Notes under the pieces: model-generated
What the model was told of the DNA's origin: nothing
The model's database searches: none
Seen by the model: the letters and a program-made list of their open reading frames with translations, nothing else
Position numbers and translations under genes: made by a program
Shown: positions 26,745 through 36,305 of the stretch, one piece after another
Numbering within the stretch: position 1 is the stretch's first letter
Layout: each line of letters starts with the position of its first letter
Assembly (NCBI GenBank): GCA_965267605.1
Contig: OZ254088.1
Location: 124,001 to 188,000 of the forward strand
Length of the DNA stretch: 64,000 nt
Source: G965267605 sp965267605
GTDB taxonomy: Bacteria > Bacteroidota > Bacteroidia > Flavobacteriales_E > Vicingaceae
Direction: 5' to 3'

Positions 26745-28370
26745 ATGAAAAGACTTCTACGATGTTTTGGCATTGTTGCGTTTTTGTTTTCTGGAATGAA
26801 CGCATTCGCGCAATGTCCCCAGATTACCTGTCCATCTAATATCAATGTTTCCAACGACCCTGGCGTGTGTGGTGCTACGGTGAATTACAATGTATTGGGA
26901 GTTGATAAGTGTGGTGGACCAGATTCAATGATATTCAATTATACAGGTAGTAAACAGATGTGGGTTGTGCCGCAAGGCGTTGACACACTTGTAATGCAAG
27001 CCTGGGGTGCAGCTGGTGGTGCTGATGGTCAGACATACACTGTGTTTGGACTTGGTGGCTACGCTGCGGGTGCCATGATTGTTAACCCTGGCGACACGCT
27101 TTGGATTTATGTAGGCGGTAATGGTGCCGTTCCTGCGGGTGGATTCAATGGTGGTGGAAATGGAGGTACTGGTCCTTCAACCACAACCGGAGCTGGTGGC
27201 GGTGGTGCCTCTGATATTAGAACAGCAGATACACTAACTGCGCGTGTGCTTGTTGCTGCCGGTGGTGGCGGAGCAGGTGGTGCAACTACATACAGCCCTG
27301 GTGGTGGTGCCGGTGGAGGTGGTAACCTCTGTACGGCTCCTTACGGTTACGGTGGTGCTTTGGCCAATGGTGGCTGTGCCAACTCTAACCCTGGTGGATG
27401 TACTGGTGGAGCTACTGGACCTTATGGTTCCGGTGGTGGAGGCGGTGGCCTCAACAGTGGTGGCGCTGGTGGTGCTACAGGTACTGGAAGTTATGGAACC
27501 AACGGTGCTGCAGGTATCGGTGGTGATGGCGGCTCATTCTCTAACCGCAATGGCGGTGGAGGTGGAGGCGGAGGCTACTACGGTGGTGGTGGCGGAATGT
27601 CCGGCTCTGGTGGTTGCAACGGTGGTGGCGGAGGAGGATCCTCCTACGCAAACACTGGTGTAGTTATGGCTCCAACAATGAATGGAGGTGTTCGCAGTGG
27701 TAACGGTCTTGTGAAGGTCTATTGGAATTCAGGACCTGTTACGGTTACACAATTGGCTGGACTACCGAAAGGGGCGCAATTTCCTGTAGGAACCACAACC
27801 AATACGTACTTCGTTAGTGGTGCATCTGGACCAAACGATACTTGTTCGTTTACTGTTACTGTAACGGATACGGGTCAAGCAACATCCCTTGGAGCACTTA
27901 GTCAGGATACGATCTGTACTACGGGTGGAAATCTGACATTGCCTGCAGGAACACCAGCTGGTGGAAATTACAGCGGAGCAGGTGTAACTGGCAATAGCTT
28001 TGATCCTGCGGTTGCGGAGCAAGGAAACCACTGGATCTACTACACGGATACGGTTGGATGTCAGAACACAGATTCTGTCATGATAACTGTGGTTTGGTGT
28101 ACAGGTATCGAGGATTCTCCTATTGCAAACAACATTCAGGTTGCACCTAACCCATCAGATGGCTTGTTTACATTGCGCATTGATAATGAACTGCAAGACA
28201 AGGTGGAAATGGTGGTGACTGATGTGACTGGAAAGCGTGTATATGCTACGTCTAGTTCGGATAGATCAATTGTACAAAGGGTTGATCTTACCGCTATGGA
28301 GAACGGTATGTACATATTAAATGTCAAGCAGAATGGACAATCGATGAGTTATCGATTGGTCAAGCAATAA
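26745..28370 (+). CDS. T9SS cargo: HYR domain split by a glycine-rich domain
   Basis: A 541-aa secreted protein. Signal peptide MKRLLRCFGIVAFLFSGMNAFAQ. Residues about 24-55 (CPSNINVSNDPGVCGATVNY) match the first half of a HYR domain. Residues about 325-372 (TVTQLAGLPKGAQFPVGTTT through CSFTVTVTD) match its second half. Between them are about 250 residues resembling the Gly-rich domain of PF12810: MQAWGAAGGADG, then VLVAAGGGGAGG, then long runs of Gly with Ser, Asn, Tyr and Cys. An Ig-like segment follows (about 375-452), then a T9SS type A domain (about 464-541, VAPNPSDGLFTLRI through YRLVKQ). It is presumably a cell-surface protein. The Gly-rich codons are mostly GGT/GGA/GGC and are not a DNA-level tandem repeat. 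Confidence 0.85.
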   Translation: MKRLLRCFGIVAFLFSGMNAFAQCPQITCPSNINVSNDPGVCGATVNYNVLGVDKCGGPDSMIFNYTGSKQMWVVPQGVDTLVMQAWGAAGGADGQTYTVFGLGGYAAGAMIVNPGDTLWIYVGGNGAVPAGGFNGGGNGGTGPSTTTGAGGGGASDIRTADTLTARVLVAAGGGGAGGATTYSPGGGAGGGGNLCTAPYGYGGALANGGCANSNPGGCTGGATGPYGSGGGGGGLNSGGAGGATGTGSYGTNGAAGIGGDGGSFSNRNGGGGGGGGYYGGGGGMSGSGGCNGGGGGGSSYANTGVVMAPTMNGGVRSGNGLVKVYWNSGPVTVTQLAGLPKGAQFPVGTTTNTYFVSGASGPNDTCSFTVTVTDTGQATSLGALSQDTICTTGGNLTLPAGTPAGGNYSGAGVTGNSFDPAVAEQGNHWIYYTDTVGCQNTDSVMITVVWCTGIEDSPIANNIQVAPNPSDGLFTLRIDNELQDKVEMVVTDVTGKRVYATSSSDRSIVQRVDLTAMENGMYILNVKQNGQSMSYRLVKQ

Positions 28371-28391
28371 GTATTTTTCAGAATGGAACTG

Positions 28392-28417
28392 AGGGGCCCG
28401 TTAGGGCCCCTTTTTTT
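28392..28417. terminator. Terminator between convergent genes
   Basis: AGGGGCCC (28392-28399), loop GTTA, GGGCCCCT (28404-28411), followed by a T-run to 28417. It ends the HYR/Gly-rich gene. The convergent PLP-enzyme gene stops at 28416, so the stem could also serve it, although its minus-strand U-tract is poor. Confidence 0.8.
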
Positions 28418-29576
28418 ACACCTGTTCGAGAGCGTTGAGTAGATCCTGTTTGAGGAGCTCAACATCTTCAAGCCCAACGTAGATCCTAACCTTGTTGATC
28501 AGATCATGTCTACCAGCATAGCTTTCCGAAGTGGTTAAAGCGGCCAGAGGAAATTGTAGAGATTCGTATCCACCCCACGAGCACGCAATGAGAAAGTACT
28601 GTAGGTGGTCTACAAATCGTTCAATGGCCTGAATATCTGTTGTGTTTAACTCAAGGGTAATCAGGCCCCCACACGTTTTCATCTGTTTTTCCGCCAGCTC
28701 TTTTTGAGGGTTATCTGAGGAAAAGGGGTGAATAACCTTGCTTACTTTGTCATGAACTTCCAACATCTCAATGATTTCCAGTGCCGATTGGGTGGACTTT
28801 TCAACCCGCAGGTCCAACGTTCTCAGTCCCCGCAAGATGAGCCAGGCTTCCATGGGGCCAATAATACCTCCAAAGGTCATAAACTCTTCGGCCATGATGG
28901 CTTTCACCCTTTCCGAACTAGAGGCTAGCACACCGGCAACAACATCGCTGTGTCCATTAATGTACTTGCTAGCCGAGTGCACAACGATGTCTATTCCTAA
29001 CGCTATGGGGTTTTGATTCAACGGTGTGGCAAAGCTGTTATCGCAGATGGTGGGAATATTAGCTGTTCTGGCAATAAGTGCCACTGCTTCTAAATCCTGC
29101 ATCTCGAAAGTAAGCGAGTTGGGAGATTCCAGATAGATCAGTTTTGTATTGTCCTGAATTGCTGTGCGGAAGTTTTCGACATCCGTGCCATCTACCATGG
29201 TATAGGTAACACCATATTGGGTAAGAACATGTTGTATAAGGTGCTTGGTCCAGCTATACGGTGTATCAACCGAAACGATGTGGTCTCCCGCCTTCACACA
29301 ACTGAATATTGCTGCCGCGATTGCAGCACTTCCGCTGGAGAATACAAGGCTATCTTCGGCCTTCTCCAGTGCCGCGATCTTCTTTCGAAGTGTTGCAACT
29401 GTTGGATTGTATCCTCGTGTGTAGAAGGGTGTTCCGAACTCGTCTTTAAGTCCTTCTCTGAGCTCCTGAAAATTACTGAAGCAGAAGTTACTGCTCTGGT
29501 AAATGGGAGGGCTCACGGCATTATGATGCTCCGAATAATGCTCTGCATAGTGGGTGAGAATGTCAGATGTATTCAT
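28416..29576 (-). CDS. PLP-dependent trans-sulfuration family enzyme
   Basis: A 386-aa enzyme of the Cys/Met metabolism PLP family (cystathionine gamma-synthase, beta- or gamma-lyase, methionine gamma-lyase). Features: AVSPPIYQSSNF (about residue 20), FYTRGYNPTVATLRKKIAALE, SSGSAAIAAAIF, and the PLP lysine in VVHSASKYINGHSD (about K203). GGLITLEL and the C-terminal ESLQFPLA region also fit. Which family activity it has cannot be settled from sequence alone. Its ATG follows directly on the U-tract of the terminator that closes the large operon upstream, so its promoter must lie within that region or inside the preceding gene. Confidence 0.85.
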   Translation of the reverse strand: MNTSDILTHYAEHYSEHHNAVSPPIYQSSNFCFSNFQELREGLKDEFGTPFYTRGYNPTVATLRKKIAALEKAEDSLVFSSGSAAIAAAIFSCVKAGDHIVSVDTPYSWTKHLIQHVLTQYGVTYTMVDGTDVENFRTAIQDNTKLIYLESPNSLTFEMQDLEAVALIARTANIPTICDNSFATPLNQNPIALGIDIVVHSASKYINGHSDVVAGVLASSSERVKAIMAEEFMTFGGIIGPMEAWLILRGLRTLDLRVEKSTQSALEIIEMLEVHDKVSKVIHPFSSDNPQKELAEKQMKTCGGLITLELNTTDIQAIERFVDHLQYFLIACSWGGYESLQFPLAALTTSESYAGRHDLINKVRIYVGLEDVELLKQDLLNALEQV

Positions 29577-29605
29577 AAAAAAAGGCTTTGGATGTCCAAA
29601 GCCTT
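29577..29605 (-). terminator. Terminator of the 17-kb operon
   Basis: A 10-bp perfect stem, AAGGCTTTGG with CCAAAGCCTT (29582-29605 region), loop of 4 nt, then seven U residues on the minus strand (29577-29583). The last U touches the ATG of the downstream PLP-enzyme gene at 29576. Confidence 0.85.
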
Positions 29606-29626
29606 AATGTAAATGAATATTCTTTC

Positions 29627-32600
29627 TTAGTGAATGATCACCAGTCTTTTCGTCTTGGCCCGTTCGCCATTTGACACATTAACCAGATAAACACCCTGAG
29701 CCATATTGGTAAGGTCGAGATCAATTTCACCTCTGCCGTATGGAATAGACTCTTGTCGTACGAGATTACCTATCTGATCAAAGATCCTAACCGCGCTATT
29801 CTCTGTTGCGAACTGGTTCATGGCAATCGTGAACTTACCCTGTGTTGGGTTCGGGAATACGATGAATTCCATTGGCTGAGGAGCCCCTTGTACTTCCGGT
29901 CTACCCACCAGGGCAGCGGTTGTATCATCATTCGCGGCCTGGTATACCTCTTTAGTGGTGTTGTTCTGAACAAACGCTACTACTTCCAATTGAGAATTGG
30001 TCAGGTTGTAAACACCTGAGATTGGCCAGGATACCCTGATTGTATCCACATCACCAATTGTCCAGTTGGTTTGAAGCTTAGTTCCTGCTGCGTTAGGCAT
30101 CATCTTATGCATAACACCATGCCATAGGTTTTGCCCGTTGGCACCAGCAATTGAAACAGAATCTTCAACGATTACGTTGTGTGCGGAAATATCAAGGTTG
30201 CTGAAGTTCGCATTGGCTTTTACAATGGTTGTAATATCCAGCATACCTCCATTCTCAACGCTTGTAGTGCTCACATCGAATAGGTTGTCCTCAAGTATCC
30301 TAAGGTCAATCTTGTTCTGATTCACAAGGAAGCTGGTACTATTGAAGTAGCTGCCGTCAAGCACACTCCATGCAGTGGAATTGATATTGTAATACAATCT
30401 TCTTGCACTTGGTTCAACGGTATTCACTGCGTTCATTGGATCTGCCCCACCCAGAGCTGTGTGATAATGAATATCCACAACGTCCAATCTGTTCTGCTCC
30501 TGTAGTTTATAGATGGTGGTATCTACGGAAGCACTGATCGCATCTGAGCTATTGGTGAACTGCTCAATAAGAAGAATCTTGTTCCTTTCGCCAATCCACA
30601 CATCATCAAATGCGAATCCATCGTCCTGAGTGGATAAGTCAGAGCCAAATGCGATTCTGAAACGAACTACCGTTTGTCCCCTTACACTGTCAAGTTTATG
30701 ACGTGTACTTACCCAGTTACTGTCTACACTATGACCGGACCATCCGTATTGTTTAACAGATTGCTGCCCCGGATTACCATTCACACCAATGGTATTGTAC
30801 CAGTTCAGTCCTGTATTCAGGTTGGTACCAATGGTTTTCCAGTTACCGTCATTATTGAGACTATACTGCAGAACGGCACCATCTGCTCCGGATTGGGAGT
30901 GGGTCACCGAATTGAACTTGATCATAGGTTTCTTCAGCGAACTCAGATCGAAACAGGGCCCATCCACGTAGGATGCCTCTGCGGGTAAATAATCTCCCGT
31001 GAGATTGGTGGCCCATGCCACATTTCCGGATGCTGCACTGTTAATAACAGGGCTGCCAGGCGCTCCCATCTGCCAACTGTTTACCTGTGTGGTTAGGTTT
31101 TCCCGCAGTATGTCATTCGAAGCCCAGCCTCCGTTTCCATTTTCAAAGTCGATGTAATACGGATACTGATTGATCACCGGTCTAACTACAAGTACTTTTT
31201 GTAGTGAGTCAACACAACCCCTGTCTGTCAACACACTTAGTCGCACCAGGTAATTACCGGTGTCGGTATATAAGTGCTGTGGACTTTGAAGGTTGGAGGT
31301 AACAGTATCACCAAAGCTCCAGTTCCATTGGAGTATTTGCCCGGGTGACGATGACGAATCGGTAAACGACACGGTATCTCCAAAACACAGCGAGCTCCAA
31401 AAGAATTCGGCTGTGGACGGCAGACCAAAGGTATCGTTGTACGTTATGGTACTCTGACAGCCAAATACCGTGGTTACCGTCAGTGATATCGTCTTCCGTC
31501 CATCCTGGAAGTTGTACCACACCAGAGGATTTTGAACGGTATCAAAAAGGTTATTATCCAGACTCCAAAGCCAGCCCACTATCGAATCATTGTTAAAGTG
31601 CGATGACGAATCCGCAAACTGTATTGAGTCTGTTACACAATGATTGAGGATTGAGAAGTCCGCAATAGGGTTGGGGTAAATCCTGACCGCAGCGGTATCG
31701 TATCCTACACACCCCGTATTTGGGTCGGTATAGATATAAACTACGGTATCAAGCCCAACCCAGGTGTTGGTATCAATCAATGTAGGGAAGGGGTGATACT
31801 CATTACCATTAATGATTCCACCACCAATGAAGTTTCCAGTACTCTGAGGTGTTCCACCCAGAACATCAAAGAAAGAGTTTGATGCACAGTACGCTGTGTC
31901 CAGATTAACTATACCTGGATCAGGCAAGGTGTCTACCTGGATAAATCCTGAGTCAATATTGAAACACCCATTAATATCTGTGTAATCGTAATAAATCCAG
32001 TTCGGTCCCTGGGGTGCCAAATCAGGATAGAAATGTGCACTGTCCGAACTGATTGGAATAAGACCAACATTCGTCCAGTTACCTCCCGTAGGTGTTGCTA
32101 CGATAAGGATTGAATCTGCCTTCTTACAGATCTGATTCTGGAAAGGCTGAATGTTAACCACAGGTCTTGGATTAACAATTACAAGCTGCGTGTCAGTATT
32201 CAAACATCCGTTACCATCTGTGTACGTGTATGCAATCTTGTACGTACCTGCACCGGCACTGCTCGGATCAAGATAGCCTGTATCTGCGGCAGGTATAGGA
32301 CTTGTCGTAAACCCTGGTGCCGAAGACCAGAAATCTCCGCCAGCCGGAATACCAACCACCGTGTCGGTAGCTTCATAAATACACTGCGCACTGTCCTGCC
32401 CTGTCATCAAGACATTAGGTAATGCTACAACCACAGTGTTGGCATAGCTCGTGTCTACACAAACACCACCAGGTGCTGTGTATATGTATTGGAATGTATA
32501 CGGTCCTGGCGTACTTGTTACAAATTTGTTGTTAAATAAGAATCCGGCCGGACTACAGCTTAGGATACCACCACCAGGTGAACCACCCACAGCAATTGAA

Positions 32601-34999
32601 TCTCCAGTTGCGCAATACAATGGTATAACCCCAACTACACTTGATGTTGGTTTAGCTTCCACTTTGAAATTCTGGAACGCATGGATATACGTTTGAGGAG
32701 GCAGTGGGAAACAAATCTTTGGAATGAACGGAGGTATTGCGGGGAAACAGAATTGTCCCTGCTCCCTAAAACGGTACCTGACCTGATAGTCTCCAGGCGG
32801 AATAGGTAATATGTTCAGATCGGCAGAATCGGGTCCAGAGTTGGTATTGAAATTGGTCATAACCCCACCAGGCGGGTTAGGTGTACCATTGATTCCAATT
32901 ATATCGAATCCAAGCCGCACGACACTGTTGTTATACCCAGACCCATTGGCTGGTGGGTCAGTTAACGTAAAGATTCTTTTCCTTCCTTCAGTTTCACAGT
33001 GGGCAAGCCCGAGACCACCAATTGAAGTACCACTGGCGATAACAGTTACCGCTAAAGATGTAGAATCAACACAACCCGTAGACGGGTCGGTGTATACATA
33101 CGTGATAACATGGTTACCAGTACCCGCAATGCTTGGGTCAAAGATCGTACCTCCCATACCCGGTCCGATATAATATCCACCGCTAGGATTAGGGAAGGCC
33201 GTGTCTCTTGGATCACTCAGGTAATAAACAGAAGCTAATCCGCTGAACGCATTTGCCCCAGCCACATTAGGGATAGAATCTACTACCACAGACTGAGAGA
33301 ACATTCCGGTACATCCTGTAAGAGGATCTGTCCATGTATAAGAAATCAAATGCGTTCCCCAACCAATAGAATCAGGATCAATGGCACCCTTTCCATTACC
33401 GTAATCGTATACGCCTGGAGGTCCCGTGAATGAACCTGGAGGTGTATTCGGAATTCCGTAAAGGGTATCAAGTTTTTCATATTCGCAATACTGATTGTCC
33501 AATCCCGTAAAAGCAACTGTTGGGCTAGGATCAATCGTAACAACGATTGGAGATGTGTAAACGGGTCCCTGGAATGTGGAGGTAACCGCTCTTCTGTAGT
33601 ATGTTGTTTGTGTTAGGTAGGAAGGCTCATTGTATGTTAATCCGGTCGCCCCGGCAATATTGTTCCAAACCGCCAGATTGGTCGAGATCTGCCATTGATA
33701 GCTGTACGGCCCTACATCGCCAGTGGCAGGAGCCGTAGACGTGAAAAGTGCCGGATCAAGGCTATCGCATCCTTGTTGATTGGCTGCAATAGATCCAGGT
33801 GTTAGTGGGGGATTTGGCTGGGAGATTGGGGCCAGGGCCGAATCCTTACAACCATTCGCGTCTGTTACAACACAGTAGTAATTACCTGCTGTTAAATTGT
33901 AAATTGAATCTGTACCATCTCCGGTTGGGGTTCCAGGAGTCCAATTGTAAGAGTACCCTGGTGTGCCACCTGTTACTGTTGCTTTCGCATTTCCATCGCT
34001 GCCTCCGAAATTCGAAACATGTGTCGTATCGGTAATGGTAACAACCAATGCCGAAGGCTGAGTAACTGTTGTTGTAGTCGAATCTTTACATCCAGCGGCA
34101 TCCGTAGCTACGATCTTGACAACGCCAGCAGATAAACCTGTTGCAGTTAAGTTTGTAGATCCACCTGGAGTCCATAGATAAGTATAGGGGCCCGTTCCAC
34201 CGGTTGCTGCATTCGCAGTGGCTGTTCCATCAGACCCGCCATTACATGAAACCGGTGTAAATCCGCTTATCGAAACGTTTACTGCCGTTGGTTGACCAAT
34301 GGTAACAGTATCCGTGGCCACACAAGAACCATCATCTACAAATACAATTTGCTGACCTGCAGATAAACCTGTAATCGTTACGTTGGTTTGTCCTCCAGGA
34401 GCCCATGTGTATGTATATGGCCCTGTACCATTCACTAGATTAACAGTAGCCTGACCATCCGAGCCACCATTACACGTAACGTTGGTAGGTACGATATTGG
34501 CATCAAACCCATTCGAGGAGAAGTATGCATGACAAACCGCATCCCCCTGATCGTTTCCGCTCATTAGAGTATTCCCATCACTCACAAGCAAACATCCGCT
34601 AACCGACCCAGTATCCGCTCTAACCTGTAAACCGGAGATCCAGATGGAATCTATCGCTGCATTTGCACCACTTCCAACCGTTAGGGTGTAGTTGATGGTG
34701 ATTTGATTGGCGGCAATAGTGAAACTGGTACCAGAAAAATTCTGACTAAAATCCACTGTTCCATTGCCAGGGTTCAGTTCAAATCCTGAGGGCATAGATA
34801 TGATCCGCGTTCTTGAAGCACCGCTTGTAGCGAAATCCGTAAAAGCTCCTTCAATAATGAAGATAGTGTCCGTCATGTTCGTGTAACCTGGATCACCAGG
34901 GCAAATATCCTGGACGGAAGTAGAGTCAACAGTAACCACGGCCTTAGAACTAAAGAATGCCGAGGTTAGAAGAAGACCGAGTAGTAAGGCTCTTTTCAT
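29627..34999 (-). CDS. Giant T9SS-exported protein with SprB repeats, PKD and Omp28-like regions
   Basis: A 1790-aa cell-surface or secreted protein. Signal peptide MKRALLLGLLLTSAFFSSKA. Three SprB-type repeats lie at about 170-400, recognisable by VTCNGGSDGQATV, VSCNGGSDGTATA and related copies, each with a YTYxWxPGG core. Then many Ig-like modules (about 400-1100) with the pattern C-x-G...Y...G.IFDPSIAGTG. Two PKD-like domains follow (about 1110-1270; WNWSFGDTVTSNLQSPQHLYTDTG), then a lectin-like segment. Near 1475 is KILLIEQFTNSSDA, resembling the thioredoxin-like Omp28 region but without its CxxC. A T9SS type A domain ends the protein (about 1710-1790, VFPNPTQGKFTIAM). It is the last gene of a seven-gene operon. 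Confidence 0.9.
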   Translation of the reverse strand: MKRALLLGLLLTSAFFSSKAVVTVDSTSVQDICPGDPGYTNMTDTIFIIEGAFTDFATSGASRTRIISMPSGFELNPGNGTVDFSQNFSGTSFTIAANQITINYTLTVGSGANAAIDSIWISGLQVRADTGSVSGCLLVSDGNTLMSGNDQGDAVCHAYFSSNGFDANIVPTNVTCNGGSDGQATVNLVNGTGPYTYTWAPGGQTNVTITGLSAGQQIVFVDDGSCVATDTVTIGQPTAVNVSISGFTPVSCNGGSDGTATANAATGGTGPYTYLWTPGGSTNLTATGLSAGVVKIVATDAAGCKDSTTTTVTQPSALVVTITDTTHVSNFGGSDGNAKATVTGGTPGYSYNWTPGTPTGDGTDSIYNLTAGNYYCVVTDANGCKDSALAPISQPNPPLTPGSIAANQQGCDSLDPALFTSTAPATGDVGPYSYQWQISTNLAVWNNIAGATGLTYNEPSYLTQTTYYRRAVTSTFQGPVYTSPIVVTIDPSPTVAFTGLDNQYCEYEKLDTLYGIPNTPPGSFTGPPGVYDYGNGKGAIDPDSIGWGTHLISYTWTDPLTGCTGMFSQSVVVDSIPNVAGANAFSGLASVYYLSDPRDTAFPNPSGGYYIGPGMGGTIFDPSIAGTGNHVITYVYTDPSTGCVDSTSLAVTVIASGTSIGGLGLAHCETEGRKRIFTLTDPPANGSGYNNSVVRLGFDIIGINGTPNPPGGVMTNFNTNSGPDSADLNILPIPPGDYQVRYRFREQGQFCFPAIPPFIPKICFPLPPQTYIHAFQNFKVEAKPTSSVVGVIPLYCATGDSIAVGGSPGGGILSCSPAGFLFNNKFVTSTPGPYTFQYIYTAPGGVCVDTSYANTVVVALPNVLMTGQDSAQCIYEATDTVVGIPAGGDFWSSAPGFTTSPIPAADTGYLDPSSAGAGTYKIAYTYTDGNGCLNTDTQLVIVNPRPVVNIQPFQNQICKKADSILIVATPTGGNWTNVGLIPISSDSAHFYPDLAPQGPNWIYYDYTDINGCFNIDSGFIQVDTLPDPGIVNLDTAYCASNSFFDVLGGTPQSTGNFIGGGIINGNEYHPFPTLIDTNTWVGLDTVVYIYTDPNTGCVGYDTAAVRIYPNPIADFSILNHCVTDSIQFADSSSHFNNDSIVGWLWSLDNNLFDTVQNPLVWYNFQDGRKTISLTVTTVFGCQSTITYNDTFGLPSTAEFFWSSLCFGDTVSFTDSSSSPGQILQWNWSFGDTVTSNLQSPQHLYTDTGNYLVRLSVLTDRGCVDSLQKVLVVRPVINQYPYYIDFENGNGGWASNDILRENLTTQVNSWQMGAPGSPVINSAASGNVAWATNLTGDYLPAEASYVDGPCFDLSSLKKPMIKFNSVTHSQSGADGAVLQYSLNNDGNWKTIGTNLNTGLNWYNTIGVNGNPGQQSVKQYGWSGHSVDSNWVSTRHKLDSVRGQTVVRFRIAFGSDLSTQDDGFAFDDVWIGERNKILLIEQFTNSSDAISASVDTTIYKLQEQNRLDVVDIHYHTALGGADPMNAVNTVEPSARRLYYNINSTAWSVLDGSYFNSTSFLVNQNKIDLRILEDNLFDVSTTSVENGGMLDITTIVKANANFSNLDISAHNVIVEDSVSIAGANGQNLWHGVMHKMMPNAAGTKLQTNWTIGDVDTIRVSWPISGVYNLTNSQLEVVAFVQNNTTKEVYQAANDDTTAALVGRPEVQGAPQPMEFIVFPNPTQGKFTIAMNQFATENSAVRIFDQIGNLVRQESIPYGRGEIDLDLTNMAQGVYLVNVSNGERAKTKRLVIIH

Positions 35000-35051
35000 A
35001 GCAGCAGAGAATACGTTACAAGATTACCCCCATTTTTTGGAAAGTAAAAGC

Positions 35052-36305
35052 TTACTGTGTTAAGTTATTCAGGTTGCCCGCAGCGTCTGTTCTGATGAGT
35101 GTTACGCTTGACGCACCATCCAATTCAGTGGATCCCTGAGAAACGTATCCACCGCTGGGATGTGGGAACACACGGTAGCCCAGATCAGCCCCGGTATAGC
35201 CAAAGGTTGTACTCCAGTTTTCGGCTCCGTTTGAACTCAATTCTAACAAGTAATGCTCTTCTGCATTGGCCACTGTAGTAGTGTAACCGGTTGCTGCGTA
35301 GTTTGATCCTGCAGCAGCAATGCCAACAATTTCATCGTTTAGCGCCCCTCCGTAGTATCTGGCCCAATCAACAGGCGAGGTTGTGTTATCTGCACTGAAC
35401 GTTGATTTGAACACGAATCCATCAAAATCCGCACCCGTAGAAGGCGCTTCGGATCTTCCGCAGAATAGGATTTCCTGGCCTGAAACAACGATTAAGGATT
35501 GGGAAAAGTCATCGTAATCATCGGTGCCATATACATCTCCAAACCAGGTTCCGCTTCCATTCAAAGGCACACCCCACATTCCTATGTTCGCATCTGCACC
35601 TTGGGTGCCGCTGGTGGTTACGGTACTGGAATAAGTAGTGCCCATGAACAGGTAACCTGGACTTCTCTCAACCACCGCGGTTAACCAGTCTTCATATCCC
35701 CCACCTTTCCAATTTTCCAGGTTTTGAGCACCAGCAGGGGTGAACGTTACATAGTAGCCGGACTTTTGACCCGCAATGCTGTTGAACGGATGAATTGGAC
35801 TTGATAAAGCTCGGTCATCATAACCCGCCAGACAAAATTCGCCATTGGAAGCCTCGATAACGTCTGCTGCAGATTGATTCGATCCCGCTATACCAGCCGT
35901 CTGTGACCATTGCACGGCACCGTTATCGTCAATCTTAATCGCCAATACATCCAGAAAACCTGAACCATCGGCAGCTTCACCTGCCAGAATAAAACCTGTG
36001 GTTGCTTTCTTGATAGCATTCACACGCTGAGAAGCATATGTAGTATAGGTTTCCAGCCAGATGGTGTTTCCATACAGGTCGGTTTTTACCACGAATATCT
36101 CATCCAGATCGTTGTCGTTCTTATAGGTTCCTGCCAATACCCAGCCATCGCTCAATTCCACCATTCCCCCGGCTGTATTCCTGTCAAGCTGACCGTACAT
36201 TTTTACAAATTGGTCCGCCTGTTCTGGTTTTATTTCTTCTTTCTTTCTGCACCCTACAAATCCAACAGTAGAAAGAACCAATGCGATATAAAGCAATCTC
36301 CTCAT
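35052..36305 (-). CDS. Lipoprotein with beta-propeller-like repeats
   Basis: A 417-aa lipoprotein: MRRLLYIALVLSTVGFVGCRKKEE, lipobox VGC. The mature part is made of about seven degenerate repeats of 45-60 residues with a GG(Y/F)xxxGxT core and D-x-G-x-x-W turns: DGWVLAGTYKNDNDLDEIFVVKTDLYGNTIW, ATTGFILAGEAADGSG, NGEFCLAGYDD, GYLFMGTTYSS, QEILFCGRSEA, NYAATGYTTT, GGYVSQGST. This suggests a propeller. The start overlaps the barrel gene stop by one base (TAATG), so it is translationally coupled to the signalling operon. Function unknown; sorting after Cys with RKKE does not settle which membrane holds it. Confidence 0.75.
   Translation of the reverse strand: MRRLLYIALVLSTVGFVGCRKKEEIKPEQADQFVKMYGQLDRNTAGGMVELSDGWVLAGTYKNDNDLDEIFVVKTDLYGNTIWLETYTTYASQRVNAIKKATTGFILAGEAADGSGFLDVLAIKIDDNGAVQWSQTAGIAGSNQSAADVIEASNGEFCLAGYDDRALSSPIHPFNSIAGQKSGYYVTFTPAGAQNLENWKGGGYEDWLTAVVERSPGYLFMGTTYSSTVTTSGTQGADANIGMWGVPLNGSGTWFGDVYGTDDYDDFSQSLIVVSGQEILFCGRSEAPSTGADFDGFVFKSTFSADNTTSPVDWARYYGGALNDEIVGIAAAGSNYAATGYTTTVANAEEHYLLELSSNGAENWSTTFGYTGADLGYRVFPHPSGGYVSQGSTELDGASSVTLIRTDAAGNLNNLTQ

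Noticed and set aside
27100..27660. Repetitive GGT/GGA-rich DNA that could suggest a tandem repeat or array
   Set aside because: It is glycine-codon bias within one open frame; there is no fixed period, no spacer structure and no CRISPR-type repeat.
32400..34500. Repeat-like DNA in the giant gene
   Set aside because: Protein-level Ig-like and SprB repeats with diverged DNA; not a DNA repeat or mobile element.
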